NCBI GenBank assembly: GCA_030248215.1 | Contig: JASANG010001228.1 | Span: 1 to 64,000 of the forward strand | DNA length: 64,000 nt | Direction of reading: 5' to 3' | Source: Enoplolaimus lenunculus | Taxonomy: Eukaryota; Nematoda; Enoplea; Enoplida; Thoracostomopsidae | Shown: one piece after another, positions 11,456 to 22,655 of the stretch | Layout of the letters: the number at the start of each line of letters is the position of its first letter | How positions within the stretch are numbered: the first letter of the stretch is position 1 | Made by a program: the position numbers and the translations under genes | The notes under the pieces: generated by a model | The model's database searches: none | Seen by the model: only the letters and a program-made list of their open reading frames with translations | What the model was told of the DNA's origin: nothing

Positions 11456-11524
11456 CGCATATTTGTAAACCCCTGTTTTTTTCGGCAACTGGGGTCCGTT
11501 TACAGGGGTAGACAAGGTGTATAT

Positions 11525-11610
11525 ATCAGGGTGCAACCGGAGGTGAAAAATACCGCAGCCGGAGGTCAACAACGTGTGCCGGATCCAGAGGTGACGCCGA
11601 AGGTGATGCG
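11525..11610. repeat. R13 repeat (ACCGGAGGTGA type)
   Basis: AGGGTGCAACCGGAGGTGAA followed by further GCCGGAGGTCA and GGATCCAGAGGTGA steps. Related blocks occur at 7115-7145, 30520-30590, 32840-32890, 55960-56060 and 59220-59300. Confidence 0.55.
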
Positions 11611-12170
11611 AAAATATGTACTTCTTATTGATGTGTAATTTACTAATTTTAGCAATATCTGTATAAGGGTGTTTAATTGTTTGGTTTTACGCTAATTTTT
11701 ATACAAAATCTCGACAATTTGTACCTCAAAATTGTGCCAGAAGTTAAAACGAGAAACGCGCCAAACAGATAAATTTTGTAAAACTATGCAAAATGAAGTT
11801 TATTGTCACTCGTACGGCAATTTTATATTGATATGTTGAGTCTTATGTAAAATCCAGTTGTCGACTCGCCAAGGATTTCGAGTGAAAATACTTCTAAACC
11901 CAAAACCATAATATTAATATTTCTTTATGATTCTGCCAAGTTTTCAAATTGTTTTCTTCCTGTCCTTTTTTAAATATTCAAATATACCATACGCGTCTAA
12001 TTACAGCGTCATTGAAGCTTAGTACAATGATGAGGTTTTCGCGAGTTCAGGATATTTGAAAACAAAGTCCATTACCGAGATTTCTCAGCAAATCTAAAAG
12101 GTTTGACCATCATCTGTCAGGGGCGTAACCAAGTGTATTCATCTGATGAGTATACTCTTATTTGAAACTT
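11611..12170. other. no gene seen
   Basis: AT-rich unique-looking sequence with no exon I would defend. Confidence 0.4.
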
Positions 12171-12175
12171 TTCAG

Positions 12176-12241
12176 CGAGTTAGCTTTAGCGAACGCGAGA
12201 AATTTTTACTGCTCCAGTATCGAGCTGGTTATATTTTTAAG
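12176..12241 (+). CDS. candidate 66-nt internal exon
   Basis: Acceptor AACTTTTCAG and donor GTATAT flank 22 codons open in two frames (RVSFSEREKFLLLQYRAGYI, or ELALANARNFYCSSIELVIF). The length is a multiple of three. Unidentified, and not joinable in phase to the next candidate exon at 12783. Confidence 0.3.
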
Positions 12242-12377
12242 GTATATTTTTGCTCGTTTTTCCACAACTTTAGTGTAGAAATTTGTCATTCAGCTAAAAG
12301 CCGTTGTCTTTTAGATCCACCATTGTCTGAAGTAAATCTGTATTTAGTTTGATTTTGTTTCGCGGGACCAAGATCTA

Positions 12378-12751
12378 TATGCCCGTATCCTCAAATGTGT
12401 GTAGCACGTATCCACCGAGTGGGTGATGGATCTTGTAACTTTCGACAAATTCAGGACATTTTTGCATTCAGTTAAAAATTTTGAGACATCTGCAATCGCA
12501 CAAGTTTGTGTGTTTGAAAAACTATCGCTAACTGATCATCTGTATATTAAAGTTGGAACGGCCCCACATACGTATTTTGGGAACTTTCCAGCATTACTTT
12601 GTTTACAATAATTTCATAGGAACTATACGTGATTGTTCTATGAAAAGAAAATTTGCATGGAAATTGTTGAGCATTCGCTAACTTTTGCGCATTGCGCAAA
12701 CTTGGCAGACTGGTAGATGCTATATGGCGCATTTGAGAATATGGACACTGG
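12378..12751. mobile_element. R5 MITE split by an R9 element
   Basis: R5 ends CCGTATCCTCAAATGTGTGT and GCATTTGAGAATATGGAC. Between about 12546 and 12740 lies R9 sequence beginning TTAAAGTTGGAACGGCCCCA and ACATACGTATTTTGGGAAC. This is a nested insertion. Confidence 0.7.
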
Positions 12752-12782
12752 TTATTAAACGTTGAACCGTTGCGTTTTATAG

Positions 12783-13495
12783 TGAATAACAACAACTTGT
12801 TCGATAGTTTTATTGCAAAACACCAGCTCGCAAAAACCGGTGCGGTAAGCTTCAAAAAGTATTAGCTAAGTAATTTTATAGCTAATAAAATCTGCTTACA
12901 ATAGTTACAATACTAAATTTGACAATTGAAACTGTATTAAGTGTACTAAATCAGCTTAATATTATTATGGCGACTGTTTCTGAAATAGTAGTTTTTATGT
13001 AGTAGCCATATACACAGGAATCGGCTCATAGCAATAGCGTCTACCACCAGTTAATGATGGATTTTCAGTCATATTACAGTTCATGCTAAACTGTAAATTC
13101 CAATGAGGTAATTAATCAACTGAGACGCAAAGTTAGTTATTTCCCAGTTAATAGCAACAAACCTTAACTCACGCTGAGTTGAGTTGAATCTCCGTCTGAG
13201 TTGATTTCAATCCGGGAAACCTGATAAATTAAATCAGAAAGAGTTACACCTACTCAGAATTATCAGTTCTAATAGTCCTATCTCAGACTGAGTGATCCAA
13301 CTCAGTCTAAGTTACAATCAACTCAATGGAATTGACTGTGATATCGTCCAAATTTGTTTCACTCTCTCGCTTTAGAGTGGCTGGACCATATTTTGTCGTA
13401 TTTTTTGTATTTTCACTATTTATATGCTCCTAGGCAAACGCATGGTTACTGCGATATTAAAATTTGCATCGGGTGCCTTGAATCTAGATTTATGA
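12783..13495 (+). CDS. last two exons of an unidentified gene (partial)
   Basis: Exon 12783-12844 lies between CGTTTTATAG and GTAAGC and encodes NNNNLFDSFIAKHQLAKTGA, ending in phase 0. Exon 13376-13495 follows TCGCTTTAG and encodes 39 residues to TGA, starting SGWTIFCRIFCIFTIYMLLG and ending VTAILKFASGALNLDL. Phases agree. The second exon begins with a hydrophobic run that could be a membrane span. The intron contains an R6 MITE. No family recognised. Other frames of the second exon are also partly open, which lowers confidence. Confidence 0.35.
13086..13342. mobile_element. R6 MITE copy
   Basis: About 250 bp with inverted ends of the type CTGTAAATTCCAATGAGT and AACTCAATGGAATTGACTGT, full of GAGTTGA/TCAACTC motifs. 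Confidence 0.8.
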
Positions 13496-13544
13496 CCAAA
13501 CAGTTTACTAATATAGACTTAGAGGGGCGCTATGCTTTTGAAGA

Positions 13545-13650
13545 CGTCCAGCGCCGTTCGTCATCGTCCGTCACCGTGCGGCATCGTACGCTACGGAGAC
13601 AGACGGCGCCGGATGGCGCTACCCGACAGGCATAACGCCACCCTTAAGCT
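13545..13650. repeat. GC-rich repeat related to 11015-11090
   Basis: CCGTCACCGTGCGGCATCG followed by GGCGCCGGATGGCGCTACCC. Confidence 0.5.
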
Positions 13651-13969
13651 CTGAAGCATCAAAATTCCCTTCTCAAACACTGATAGGTGCTATTAACTAT
13701 TAAGAATAACACTGGTTTAGGTTTTTAACGTTGAAAAGTTTAATTAAACTTTTCTAAACCAGATCAAGGGTCTGTCAAGAGTTTTAATTAAAACCAAGAT
13801 GTTTTAGGTCCGTCTTTGGTCAATCAACATTTTTCTGATATCCAGAGATAAAAAGTATTCACGCCAAACGTCGTTTAATTGGTTAAAAAATTTACCAATA
13901 TTAAACTCAGAAAGTATGCTACGAACGGACGGCTATAATTGGTTGGTTTTCTCATTTCTTGCAACTAAC

Positions 13970-14150
13970 AGCTCATGTAAAAATCATGGGCGGAACGTTT
14001 TTCTGCCGACATGTTATAGAGTAAGCTTTAAGCTTTAGACTAATTTTTTACATTACACTTAGTCATTGGCATAAGCCCATTCTTATGCTTTGGGTTATCG
14101 TTCAGAATATGCTTTATACTACTGTTCCGGCCCTGTGCTACACATTAGCC
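13970..14150. mobile_element. R1 MITE copy, degraded
   Basis: GCTCATGTAAAAATCATGGG to CCCTGTGCTACACATTAGCC, with few remaining TTAGGC units. Confidence 0.7.
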
Positions 14151-14656
14151 CAACTAGCAATGTGTCCACACCGAGGCTTTAAAGTACTGAACCCGAAATG
14201 ATAATTCCTGAAATCGAGTGAGTTTATTTTTCACATCATCACTCGTTGCGTAGTCACAGCCAATACTAATTGGCCAATTCAGGAAAATACACAAAGAAAA
14301 ACAACCAATCATTGCGTTGTTTGCCCGAAAGACAACTTCATTGGCATAATAAAACTAAATTAGGTTTGGCTCTTTGTTATATACGGTTTCGAAACCATCT
14401 GAGGTCAATCATACAACCACATTTTGACGGGTGTTGTCTTTGTCTGTGCCGAAATGTCGGTGTCTTTACCAAGTTGTGGGTCGAGACGACCGTCAAAGTA
14501 AAAAAATTTAGGTTCAATTTTTAATAAATAAAAATAGCATTTGTATATAAAATGGTGCAGAAATTGCATAACTGGTAAAACCTGGCTAGGAGTGGCTCTC
14601 ATAGTTGAAACCAGTTTCCATTTTTTAACAATCTAGAAACCGCTTTTATAGCTGAT

Positions 14657-14663
14657 ATATATA

Positions 14664-14757
<94 letters not shown>
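14657..14757. repeat. (TA)n microsatellite
   Basis: About 100 bp of TA. Confidence 0.95.
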
Positions 14758-14761
<4 letters not shown>

Positions 14762-14806
14762 ACTAGTAAAAGAATAGTATATTTGTAAGAAATTCATCTG
14801 GAACAA

Positions 14807-14945
14807 GCCCGTAGCCAAGCGGTGGCCAAGAGGGCTCAACAGTAAATGCATAATGTTTAGACTATTTCTTTTGTTTAGACTTAGGCTCTTAGGCTTAAAA
14901 ATATGCTTATACTACTGTTACGGCCCTGTTCTATACATCGGTCAT
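14807..14945. repeat. R10 end plus R1/R3 MITE half
   Basis: GCCCGTAGCCAAGCGGTGGC is an R10 end. From 14865 the sequence TTTAGACTTAGGCTCTTAGG to GGCCCTGTTCTATACATCGG is the right half of a TTAGGC MITE. Confidence 0.55.
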
Positions 14946-14949
14946 CGAC

Positions 14950-15435
14950 CGAGTCCATAAGCCGTAATTAGAGCCCATAAATGTCAATTATCTCTAATTG
15001 TAGTGCATAAATGACTCTAGAACTGCAAAGTTGTGTTCGAAACTTTAAAGTACACTTAACTTTTAAAAGTACATTCTTAAGTGCAACCTTATATTATCGT
15101 TCAATCTTCTGATGCAAGGCAAATAAACGTTTAATTCAACGGATACTTGCAATACCGTATACATATCAGTGACGAAGGGTGGCGGAAGGTAGGATAAAAA
15201 TGAATAATAGTACGTAAGCAAAAACAGGTGGTGCACCCTCTGGAGACTCCAAAAACCGTCTCCCCTCTTATTCGGGTCACGACAGTAGTTTTGTTGTTGG
15301 ATCCGCTGCTGCGTTTTGGTCAGGAACTCTATGAGCTTACGGGCTCTTATTAGTGATACGGGCTCCTACTGGTTAAGACTCAAAATGTGGACCCCCTCTT
15401 TTTTACCCGCCTCTAATACGGGTCACTACAGTATG
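14950..15435. mobile_element. R4 MITE remnant, internally rearranged
   Basis: Contains AATTAGAGCCCATAAATGTC, CTCCCCTCTTATTCGGGTCA and a second TCTAATACGGGTCACTACAG, so parts of R4 are present twice. Confidence 0.6.
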
Positions 15436-16085
15436 CAGTATATGATGGTCAAACGAACCTCACAATTGAACCGACTAAAAAGTTTATCGCAATGAAAACA
15501 CAAAGGTTTGGTGTTAAAATTTGTGATATCCGATCGCATTTGTCTTCCTATTCAAAATTGAACTTTTCAAGTCTTAACACTGCTGACCTTTAGGTATAAG
15601 CGAAATCTTGGTCATTTCACTATGCAAAATGTGCTCAGACAGTCACATCGATCAGTGTAACGAATTAGTTTGCAAAGTCAGAAGCAGTGCCGGAGCACGC
15701 ATGGGTGGAGTCTCCCCCCAAATTCCAGGGTGGGGCGGCTCCCAAACTCGCGAAAAAAGCGAGCGAGAAGCCAGACGCATTTTGAAACTTAAGCGGTTTT
15801 GTTTCAATCGGGTAGGGTGGCGGTCCCTTTAGGGGTGGCCCCCCCAAATGGGGGGGTATGAGGGTTGGCTGCTCTGGTCCTGGTTAGAAGTTTAGGCTTT
15901 CGATAAGGCTTAATTCGCCTTATAAGCATTGCTATTTCAAATGTAAATTTTAATAAAATAATTCAGAATCAGAACTGTTTTTAGTTGGATATTACGACTA
16001 AACCATCAAACTTGGCTTTAGGCAATAAGAATGCCTATTTCAAACATCCACGTTTAATGCCAGCTTAATATTTTCAAGGAGACAA
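15436..16085. other. no confident gene; GC-rich repeat near 15680-15880
   Basis: AGTGCCGGAGCACGCATGG starts a G/C-rich degenerate repeat that recurs at about 20195. An ATG-initiated 33-codon frame at 15492 is too weak to call. Confidence 0.4.
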
Positions 16086-16089
16086 AATT

Positions 16090-16243
16090 GGGCCTGTAGC
16101 CAAGGGGCGCCAAGGGGGCTCAGTAGCCGCTGGAAAAGTTTAGGCCTCTCTGCAAGAACTTTGCTTATAACTCATTGAATACCCTTGAATGCCCCTCCTG
16201 AAAATTTTTTAGTCCCCCCTAGCAAGGTGAACAAGCTACGGGC
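16090..16243. mobile_element. R10 repeat copy
   Basis: GCCTGTAGCCAAGGGGCGCC to AGCAAGGTGAACAAGCTACG. The inverted ends GTAGCCAAGG and GCTACGGGC suggest a MITE. Confidence 0.6.
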
Positions 16244-16671
16244 TTGGGCAAAATGTGTTTTTGTAATATTCAAACAAACCAACTTCCGTTTAAATATATA
16301 TACGAAAAATTAGGCTTGCAACTACTGGAGTTCAATGGGTATACCGAAGCTTTGCGGATAATTTCGGTCGACCCCGCCGCTAAATTTGTTGTTAAGCATA
16401 AAAATGCTACGAAAATATACAGTGCCCCCTCTAATTCTTACTTTGGCTGCTAAAAATGCCTGGCTGGGGGAGTCCCATATATTTTGTGTAATAGGATGGG
16501 ACATCCATTGAATATCGAAAAATATTACTGGTAAACTTTAGTTAATGATTAACTTTGTTAAAGTTTTCGACTTTAATTCGAGTGACTTATACAATTTTTA
16601 TAGTTTTTTTGAAGTTTTTCGAACCTTGGTCGAAAAACTGGTTCAATTCTTAAAAATTGTTAATTATTTTG

Positions 16672-16937
16672 GCCCATGTAAAGATCACGGGCGGACCGTT
16701 TTTCTATGGGACTGCAATAGAATAAGCTTAAGCTTTAGACTATTATTGTTTGCTTGACTTAGGCTTAGGCTTAGGTTTACAGGTTTAGGAATAAATTCGT
16801 TCTTACGCGTAGGCTTAGGCTTAGGCTTAGGTTTACAGGTTTAGGAATAAACTCGTTCTTACCCTTACGCTTAGGCTTAGGCTTAGGCTTAGGAATATGC
16901 TTATAATACGGTTCCGCTTCTGTTCTTCACATAGGGT
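16672..16937. mobile_element. R1 MITE copy with TTAGGC array
   Basis: GGCCCATGTAAAGATCACGG, then two TTAGGCTTAGGCTTAGG blocks separated by ACGCGTAGGC and a repeated GTTTACAGGTTTAGGAATAA unit. Confidence 0.85.
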
Positions 16938-16995
16938 CATTATTTTCTACTTTTCGCCAGAAAACCGATTTCGAAACTGAAGTTTGCCAGTTCAG

Positions 16996-17070
16996 GATAT
17001 CGCATCGAGGTTGCAGATGCACTAACGATAGTCCCAAGGAGTCGTATTGCCTATCGAATCACGACGCGTA
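16996..17070 (+). CDS. candidate 75-n internal exon
   Basis: GTTCAG acceptor and GTAAGG donor flank 24 codons reading YRIEVADALTIVPRSRIAYR then ITTR, with one base over at each side. Composition is convincingly protein-like but I do not recognise it, and no neighbouring exon joins with certainty. Confidence 0.35.
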
Positions 17071-17283
17071 GTAAGGATATCATTTCGAGAAGACATTTAC
17101 CACATTTGCAGAAATTTTTCTGACTTCTTCACGTTTTTTAGCAAAAAAAATTTAAAAAGCGCCTTTGTGACCACTCTGGGAAGATACGTCTCATTTATGC
17201 CCCCATTGCATACACCCCTGATCAATTCTCGCGCTTCTAGCCAAAAGGGTACGCGACTCAGCCTAAAAGCGAAAAAATTTTGC

Positions 17284-17398
17284 GTCACCTAGAAAATTTT
17301 CAACCTTGCTTGAAAGTCAACGAAAACCGTTGTATGCTCCACCGGAAAAAAAATTTTCAGCATCCGCGTAGCAAGGTGAGCTGGCTACGGGCTCGTAA
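17284..17398. repeat. R10 partial copy
   Basis: AACGAAAACCGTTGTATGCT to GGTGAGCTGGCTACGGGC. Confidence 0.55.
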
Positions 17399-17527
17399 AT
17401 TCAGCGCAATGTCGTGCGAAAAAAACTAATTTTTAACCGTTTTTTCGTAGCCGAACTGTTTCAACTGTAGTGTTTTTTGGTACAAAACTTGTAAAAGTTT
17501 TTATTTCGTTTGTAACATGGCCTGAAG

Positions 17528-17668
17528 GCTTTTAAAACCCCTATTGAGTTTATCGAACGCTTACGAGAGATGAATAAATCTATATGTATGACCCTCAAAA
17601 TTCCTAAAGGGACTATTAAGGTACTACTGCTATCACGCGGTTTGATTCCTAAGTCATGCATTTCGTAG
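17528..17668 (+). CDS. candidate terminal exon, unidentified
   Basis: After the acceptor GCCTGAAG, 46 codons run to TAG: AFKTPIEFIERLREMNKSIC, then MTLKIPKGTIKVLLLSRGLI, then PKSCIS. Alternating basic and hydrophobic residues make it look like a real globular segment. The acceptor has a poor pyrimidine tract and the partner exons are unknown. Confidence 0.35.
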   Translation, partial: AFKTPIEFIERLREMNKSICMTLKIPKGTIKVLLLSRGLIPKSCIS

Positions 17669-18061
17669 CTTAAAAACTGTACATTCGCTATGAAAACGGC
17701 GTTTTTAAACCGGATCCGCTGTCGAAATGAAATCCTGAATACGTCACTGTTTTTCTTCAATTATGATCTGTTCGAGACATAGTTCTTTATCAAATATTTG
17801 ACGAGTTTGAAAGGCGTAAAATAAACATTGTTTAAAAGTTTTATATGCTTTATTGTCTTTTTATTCCAGTTAAAACACTTTAAAATCGAACTGAGTTGAA
17901 CCTACGCTTCGAACAATAGTCGGGTTTTAGTCAGGCGTTTTCTGTGTGGATGAGTGATGGGTATCGGATATTTTTTCATATTCAGATGTTGCCGAATATT
18001 TATCCGGATATCTGGTACCCCGTCTATAGTTTGAATGTATGAGTACAGTAATGGTTTGACA

Positions 18062-18105
18062 TCTATATATTAAAGCTGAAACGCCCCACATACGTATTTT
18101 GGCCA
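18062..18105. repeat. R9 fragment
   Basis: ATTAAAGCTGAAACGCCCCA then CATACGTATTTTGGCC, one end of R9. Confidence 0.6.
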
Positions 18106-18165
18106 CCGTTCGAAACTATATCATCAAAGTGGACATATTTAACAGATTTTCTGCAATGTATTCAG

Positions 18166-18282
18166 GCCCGTAGTCAAGGATTTTCAATGACTTACAAGCA
18201 CGGTTGAAAATCTGCTAATGAAAGCCAAAATTTTTCTAGAGGGGCTGAGCTCCCTGCCCCCGCTTGGCTACGGCCCGAATGT
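18166..18282. mobile_element. R10 repeat copy
   Basis: GCCCGTAGTCAAGGATTTTC to CCGCTTGGCTACGGCCCG. Confidence 0.65.
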
Positions 18283-18452
18283 ACTTAGAGTTTCAACTAT
18301 ACGAGTTCAAAGTAAGCATTAAATATGTATAAATTTGCAAGCTGATTTCTGCGATGCAACTTATTTTGCTAATTACTTTAGGCGAAAGAATCAAAAATAT
18401 TTATTTTTCTTCTGGATGGGTCACAACCCGAACCACACTACAAAATCACAGT

Positions 18453-18643
18453 GGCCAATGTTAGTTTGGAGCCATAACAGTAGATTAAGCGTATTCCTAA
18501 GTCTAAGTCTGAGCAGTGCAAAAGTGTATTCCTAAGCCTAAGCCTAAGCCTAAGACTAAGCAAACAAGTGTAGTCTAGAATGTAAGTCTACTCTTTTACA
18601 GACCCACCACAAACACCGGAGCGACCCTAAAACAAACATGGAC
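18453..18643. mobile_element. R2 MITE copy
   Basis: GGCCAATGTTAGTTTGGAGC to CTAAAACAAACATGGACC, with CCTAAG units and the inner block TAGTCTAGAATGTAAGTCTA. Confidence 0.75.
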
Positions 18644-18718
18644 CGAACTTTGGCAAAATTTTCAATGCCTCTATAATTTAGTTCAAAAACAACATTCGTT
18701 TGTGGATATCATATCTTA

Positions 18719-18913
18719 AAGCCGTATTCACATCCAGAACGTCTTGTCGCCTCGTAGTGTCCTAACTATAATGCTACCTATAATCATTGGCCTCTAGTCT
18801 AATGATGGGAGACAAATTGTATAGCATTGCCGTGATTTCAGATTTTTGCTTGACGTAAAATACCGTAAGAAATACGTTTCAAAAAATCTTGCACGTGTGA
18901 ATAGGGCTTTATC
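18719..18913. mobile_element. R11 MITE copy
   Basis: Starts AAAGCCGTATTCACATCC and ends CACGTGTGAATAGGGCTTTA. These inverted ends recur at 52690-52868. Confidence 0.7.
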
Positions 18914-19126
18914 TACAAAGAGATTGTCATAAAAATGAATTTATTATATTATAAAATTAAAGTTAATCGGACCGTGTATATCTTTACGCAATTCGCTTAA
19001 GGTTGCAATATTTCATTTTGGCCCATTTTCCACATGATTGGCACGTTTATTGCGGTACATTTCGGGCCAAAATTGCCGGAAAATATTAGTGGTTTGGCTT
19101 ACTTTTCCTGCGTTTAGGTGAACTTC

Positions 19127-19293
19127 AGACCCGTCGTAGCCAGCGCATTTTGCTAGGGGGCTAAACCTTTTTCAGGATGGGCATATAAGGTTTTTGGTTG
19201 TCTTGCAAGCAAGTTTGAAAATTTTCTAGCAGGGGCCAAAATTTTATTGCAGACACCCTAAGTTGTCCCCACCCTCCTTGGCTACGAGCCGAT
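19127..19293. mobile_element. R10 repeat copy
   Basis: GACCCGTCGTAGCCAGCGC to CCTTGGCTACGAGCCG. Confidence 0.6.
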
Positions 19294-20190
19294 GTGATTT
19301 GGTTGTCATAAGCCACGTACAGAACGATGTAGGGTCTTTCTGGCAAGGACGGAGGTACATCTTCCAGACACGTTCGGCCCCCCGATTCCAAAATTTTTCT
19401 ACGGTATAATTTTTATGTAGTAAGATAATTTTCTCTGGTCGACTATAAATCTGATCAAGGACGCTCCGGAACGGCTTGAGTTGTACGGGTTGAAAAAATT
19501 AAACCATAACCGTACGAAGTCTATTTGTTGAAGGCAAATCGTGGTTTACTTTTGAGAAATTCTAATATTTTAAGAGTACCTCGGCCCCTGATAAATATTT
19601 GGGGCTGTCCACGGACCCCATCGAACTGCCGTGCCGACACCCCTGTTCACTTGCCCCCTCCTTCTAACGAGTCCTGGATTTGAGACTGTCTGGTAAAGTT
19701 CAGTGATATGCGTATCAAAATATCATTCAACTGTGTGAGTTTAACTTCAACTCGATGACAAGTTTTGAAGCATGCAACTTGACGTTAAGACTTGACTTAA
19801 GCATTTTAATTCGTTGAATTTGATGTCAAAAATTGAAATCCATAATGTCAAAGAAGGTTTAAAGGCTTTAAGCAGCATTGGTGTTCAGTTGTCAAATGTT
19901 TCAGATCTGGTTTGGTTAAGATTCGCCATAAAACCCATTCCAAGCCTAAAGCCAGGGTTAACTAAAATGCCTGATAAGGCATATACATATTCATACATAT
20001 ATGTATATATGTATGTATATATAAATATATACATATATATGTATATTTATATGTATATATCTTTCTAAATTATTTAAAATTATAAACCTAAACCGGAAAA
20101 TGTTGATAAATGTCAAATATATATAAAATTGGTTATGCTGAGTTGAAACTTGCGTCATAGTACGCTTTCAAGCTAACATTAACAAAATAT
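19294..20190. other. no confident gene; (TA)-rich tract at 19980-20062
   Basis: An ATG at 19823 opens MSKIEIHNVKEGLKALSSIG in an otherwise AT-rich stretch, without convincing splice sites. ATATAC/ATGTAT repeats follow. Confidence 0.35.
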
Positions 20191-20824
20191 ACAGGGCCGG
20201 AGCAGCAACTCCTCATACGCCCCCCCTTGGAGGGACCTGAAACAAAAACCGTCAAAGTTTTAAACAGCGTCTGGCTTCTACTTCACTTCGCTCGCAAGTT
20301 TGCGGGTTCTTGCCCTGAATTTTGAGGGGAACCACCACCGGTGTCGGTTCCGGTACCTGCCGATATACACACTTTTCTGATATTACTTTAAATCGTTTCC
20401 AGAGTACTGAAGCTTACTATCGGCGCTTGCACACATTTCCCGTAACAGTTTTAGAAATTGACAGATTTTAGCATAATCCAAGATTAGGATTAATAGGATT
20501 AGGATTAGGTTTAGGCTTAGCCGTAACTTAACGTTTAATCATGTGGATGGCTTATAATACCAGTCCCATGTGTTTGGGGAACGTTTTGGATGCAAAAGCA
20601 TCTAAAGTTGCGAATTAATAATGAAGATTGTTCTCTTTGTATCGTTTGAGTAAATTCCGATGACCGGATTATATTATTCTCAAATGTGTGTAGCACCTAT
20701 CGTCAGTTTGGGGTAAACAGGACTCGTAGTTTTTGTCTTCGGCAAGTGGTGAAGGTCAAAATCAAAGCAACAAATTTGGATTTGATTTGCTCCGACTTTG
20801 TTTACTTTTGGCCACGTTTTACAG

Positions 20825-20891
20825 TGCTATTCTAAAGCATTGTTTGACTCTATGAGCTCAAAAGAATTTAACGAAAATATTTCCTACAATC
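20825..20891 (+). CDS. candidate 67-nt internal exon
   Basis: GTTTTACAG acceptor and GTATGT donor flank CYSKALFDSMSSKEFNENIS then YN plus one base. Strong splice signals, no recognised family. Confidence 0.35.
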
Positions 20892-21180
20892 GTATGTTAG
20901 CTTTTGTTGTTGTTTACGCGTTTCTCTGGCGATTTAAGTATTGGCAGAGTGGATTTGTCAGCAACCTGGGGTGTAACCAGGATGTCATTTCCAAAAAATG
21001 CAGTCTCACTTTAAAACATTATTGCGAGCGAACGTAGCGACCGAGTTTCTATTCTGGCGCTGTTTTTTTCAGTTTTTTCAAATTCTTCACGAGCTGATAT
21101 ATCTTCGTATATCTTCCTGGTTAATGTTCAGCGCAGAGCCGTCATGCATAGTAGTAAAAAAACTATATTACGACGTGTAA

Positions 21181-21718
21181 GCCAAAGCCTAAGCTTAAAC
21201 CTAAGCCTAAGCTTAAGTCTAAGCCTAAGCCTAAGCCTAACTCTAAGAAGCCTAAGGCTAAGCCTAAGGGTAACGTTGAGCCTATTTCTAAGCCTAAGCC
21301 GAATCCTAAGCCAAAACCTAAGCCTAAGCCTAAGTCAAAACCTAAGCCTAAGCCTAAGCCTAAGCCTAAGCCTAAGCCAAAACCTAAGCCTAAGCCGAAG
21401 CCAAAACCTAAGCCTAAGCCTAAGCCTAAGCTTAATAAGCCTAAGCCTAAGCCTAAGCCTAAGCTTAAGCCTAAGCCTAAGTCTAAGCCTAAGCTTAAGC
21501 CTAAGACTATAAGCCTAAGCCGAAGCCTAAGCCAAAACCTAAGCCTAAGCCTAAGCCTAAGCTTAATAAGCCTAACCCTAAGCCTAAGCCTAAGCCGAAG
21601 CCGAAGCCAAAACCTAAGCCGAAGCCTAAGAGCCAAAACCTAAGCCTAAGCCTAAGCATAAACGTAAGCGTCAAAATGAGCTTATACATATAAGCCTAAA
21701 TCTAAAGCCTAAGCTAAA
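21181..21718. repeat. 540-bp CCTAAG (TTAGGC-type) array
   Basis: A long, slightly degenerate run of CCTAAG with interspersed CCAAAA, CCGAAG and CTTAAT variants. The right flank carries GTCTAAAGCTTATGCTT, the R1/R3 inner block, so it is probably a hugely expanded MITE rather than a telomere. The open frames on both strands come from the hexamer. Confidence 0.9.
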
Positions 21719-21819
21719 AAACTGTCTAAAGCTTATGCTTGTTTGAGTCCGTCCGTAATGTTCACGGATCTCTGTTTATGTTCACCAATGTTCATCATCA
21801 CACGATATTCGTTTTGTAG

Positions 21820-21973
21820 AACCATTTCTGGTCACGCAACTGTGAATGGTACAGCGCGTCTTGTTTTTAATTTTGAACCGAATATTTATGCTGAGTTTGG
21901 CGTGTCGGTTGTTGACATCTATAAATACTCTCAATACCTATTTGTCCCAGTTGGCAACTTGCTCGTCCTATAA
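21820..21973 (+). CDS. candidate terminal exon, unidentified
   Basis: After TTTTGTAG one base completes a split codon, then 50 codons run to TAA: TISGHATVNGTARLVFNFEP, then NIYAEFGVSVVDIYKYSQYL and FVPVGNLLVL. Beta-rich, protein-like. Its split-codon phase does not match the donor of the exon at 20825, so an exon is missing or they are unrelated. Confidence 0.4.
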
Positions 21974-22655
21974 ACATGGCGTGTCTAAATAGAAGAACTA
22001 AAAGAATTATAGAACAAAAATATTTACTATCTTATATATATACATACAAGGCCCAAAATTAGGAATACTTAAGTATAGTTAGCAAGATTTCTGCTGGAGT
22101 ATTAAGTAGATGAAAATTTTCCAAACCTAGGATTTCTTTTAACTTCGTCGGCAAATTGACCATTTTGGGAGCCACAAGTCTTCATATGTTAGCCGGCAAC
22201 TCCCATAACGCCATCGCAATCGTGACCATGCTTACAAAGGACTACTTTTGATGGCAAATTAGCTCTAATGTAAGATATAAGCGAGTATGCAACATAAGAA
22301 AATCTTTTAGCTTAAGAAATTAATTAGCTAAAAACCATAGTTACATCATTATGGTGAGCGAATTATTATGAATGTATAAAGGTTGCTGTTCGGGTTGAAC
22401 TTTGAAGCTGATTAAGAGCAGTGGCGGATACGGAACCTTTTTTCTGAGGGGGCGGGGGTGATCACCGGTATATAAGAATGGGAACAGGTCGCAAGAGACG
22501 CCAGAGTGACGCCAAACGCAATTTTAGTACTAAATCTTAATACGAAATTATTGGTTTAGATCTGTGTTACGGAAGATGCCCTGGTCTGGGTGTAGGGGTT
22601 GTTTCAGTAACAGAGGTCAACAACCAACATTATGTATTAAGGTTTCTGCTGTAAC
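21974..22655. other. no confident gene; dispersed repeat at 22480-22570
   Basis: ACGCCAAACGCAATTTTAGT and following bases recur inverted at about 49010-49080. A possible mini-exon lies at about 22611-22644 after GTTGTTTCAG; it is not called. Confidence 0.4.

Noticed and set aside
21144-21689. Open frames of repeated Leu-Ser and Gly-Leu
   Set aside because: Direct translation of a CCTAAG hexamer array, with no start context or non-repetitive part. The same applies to frames at 5808-6039, 7784-8056 and 42846-43692.
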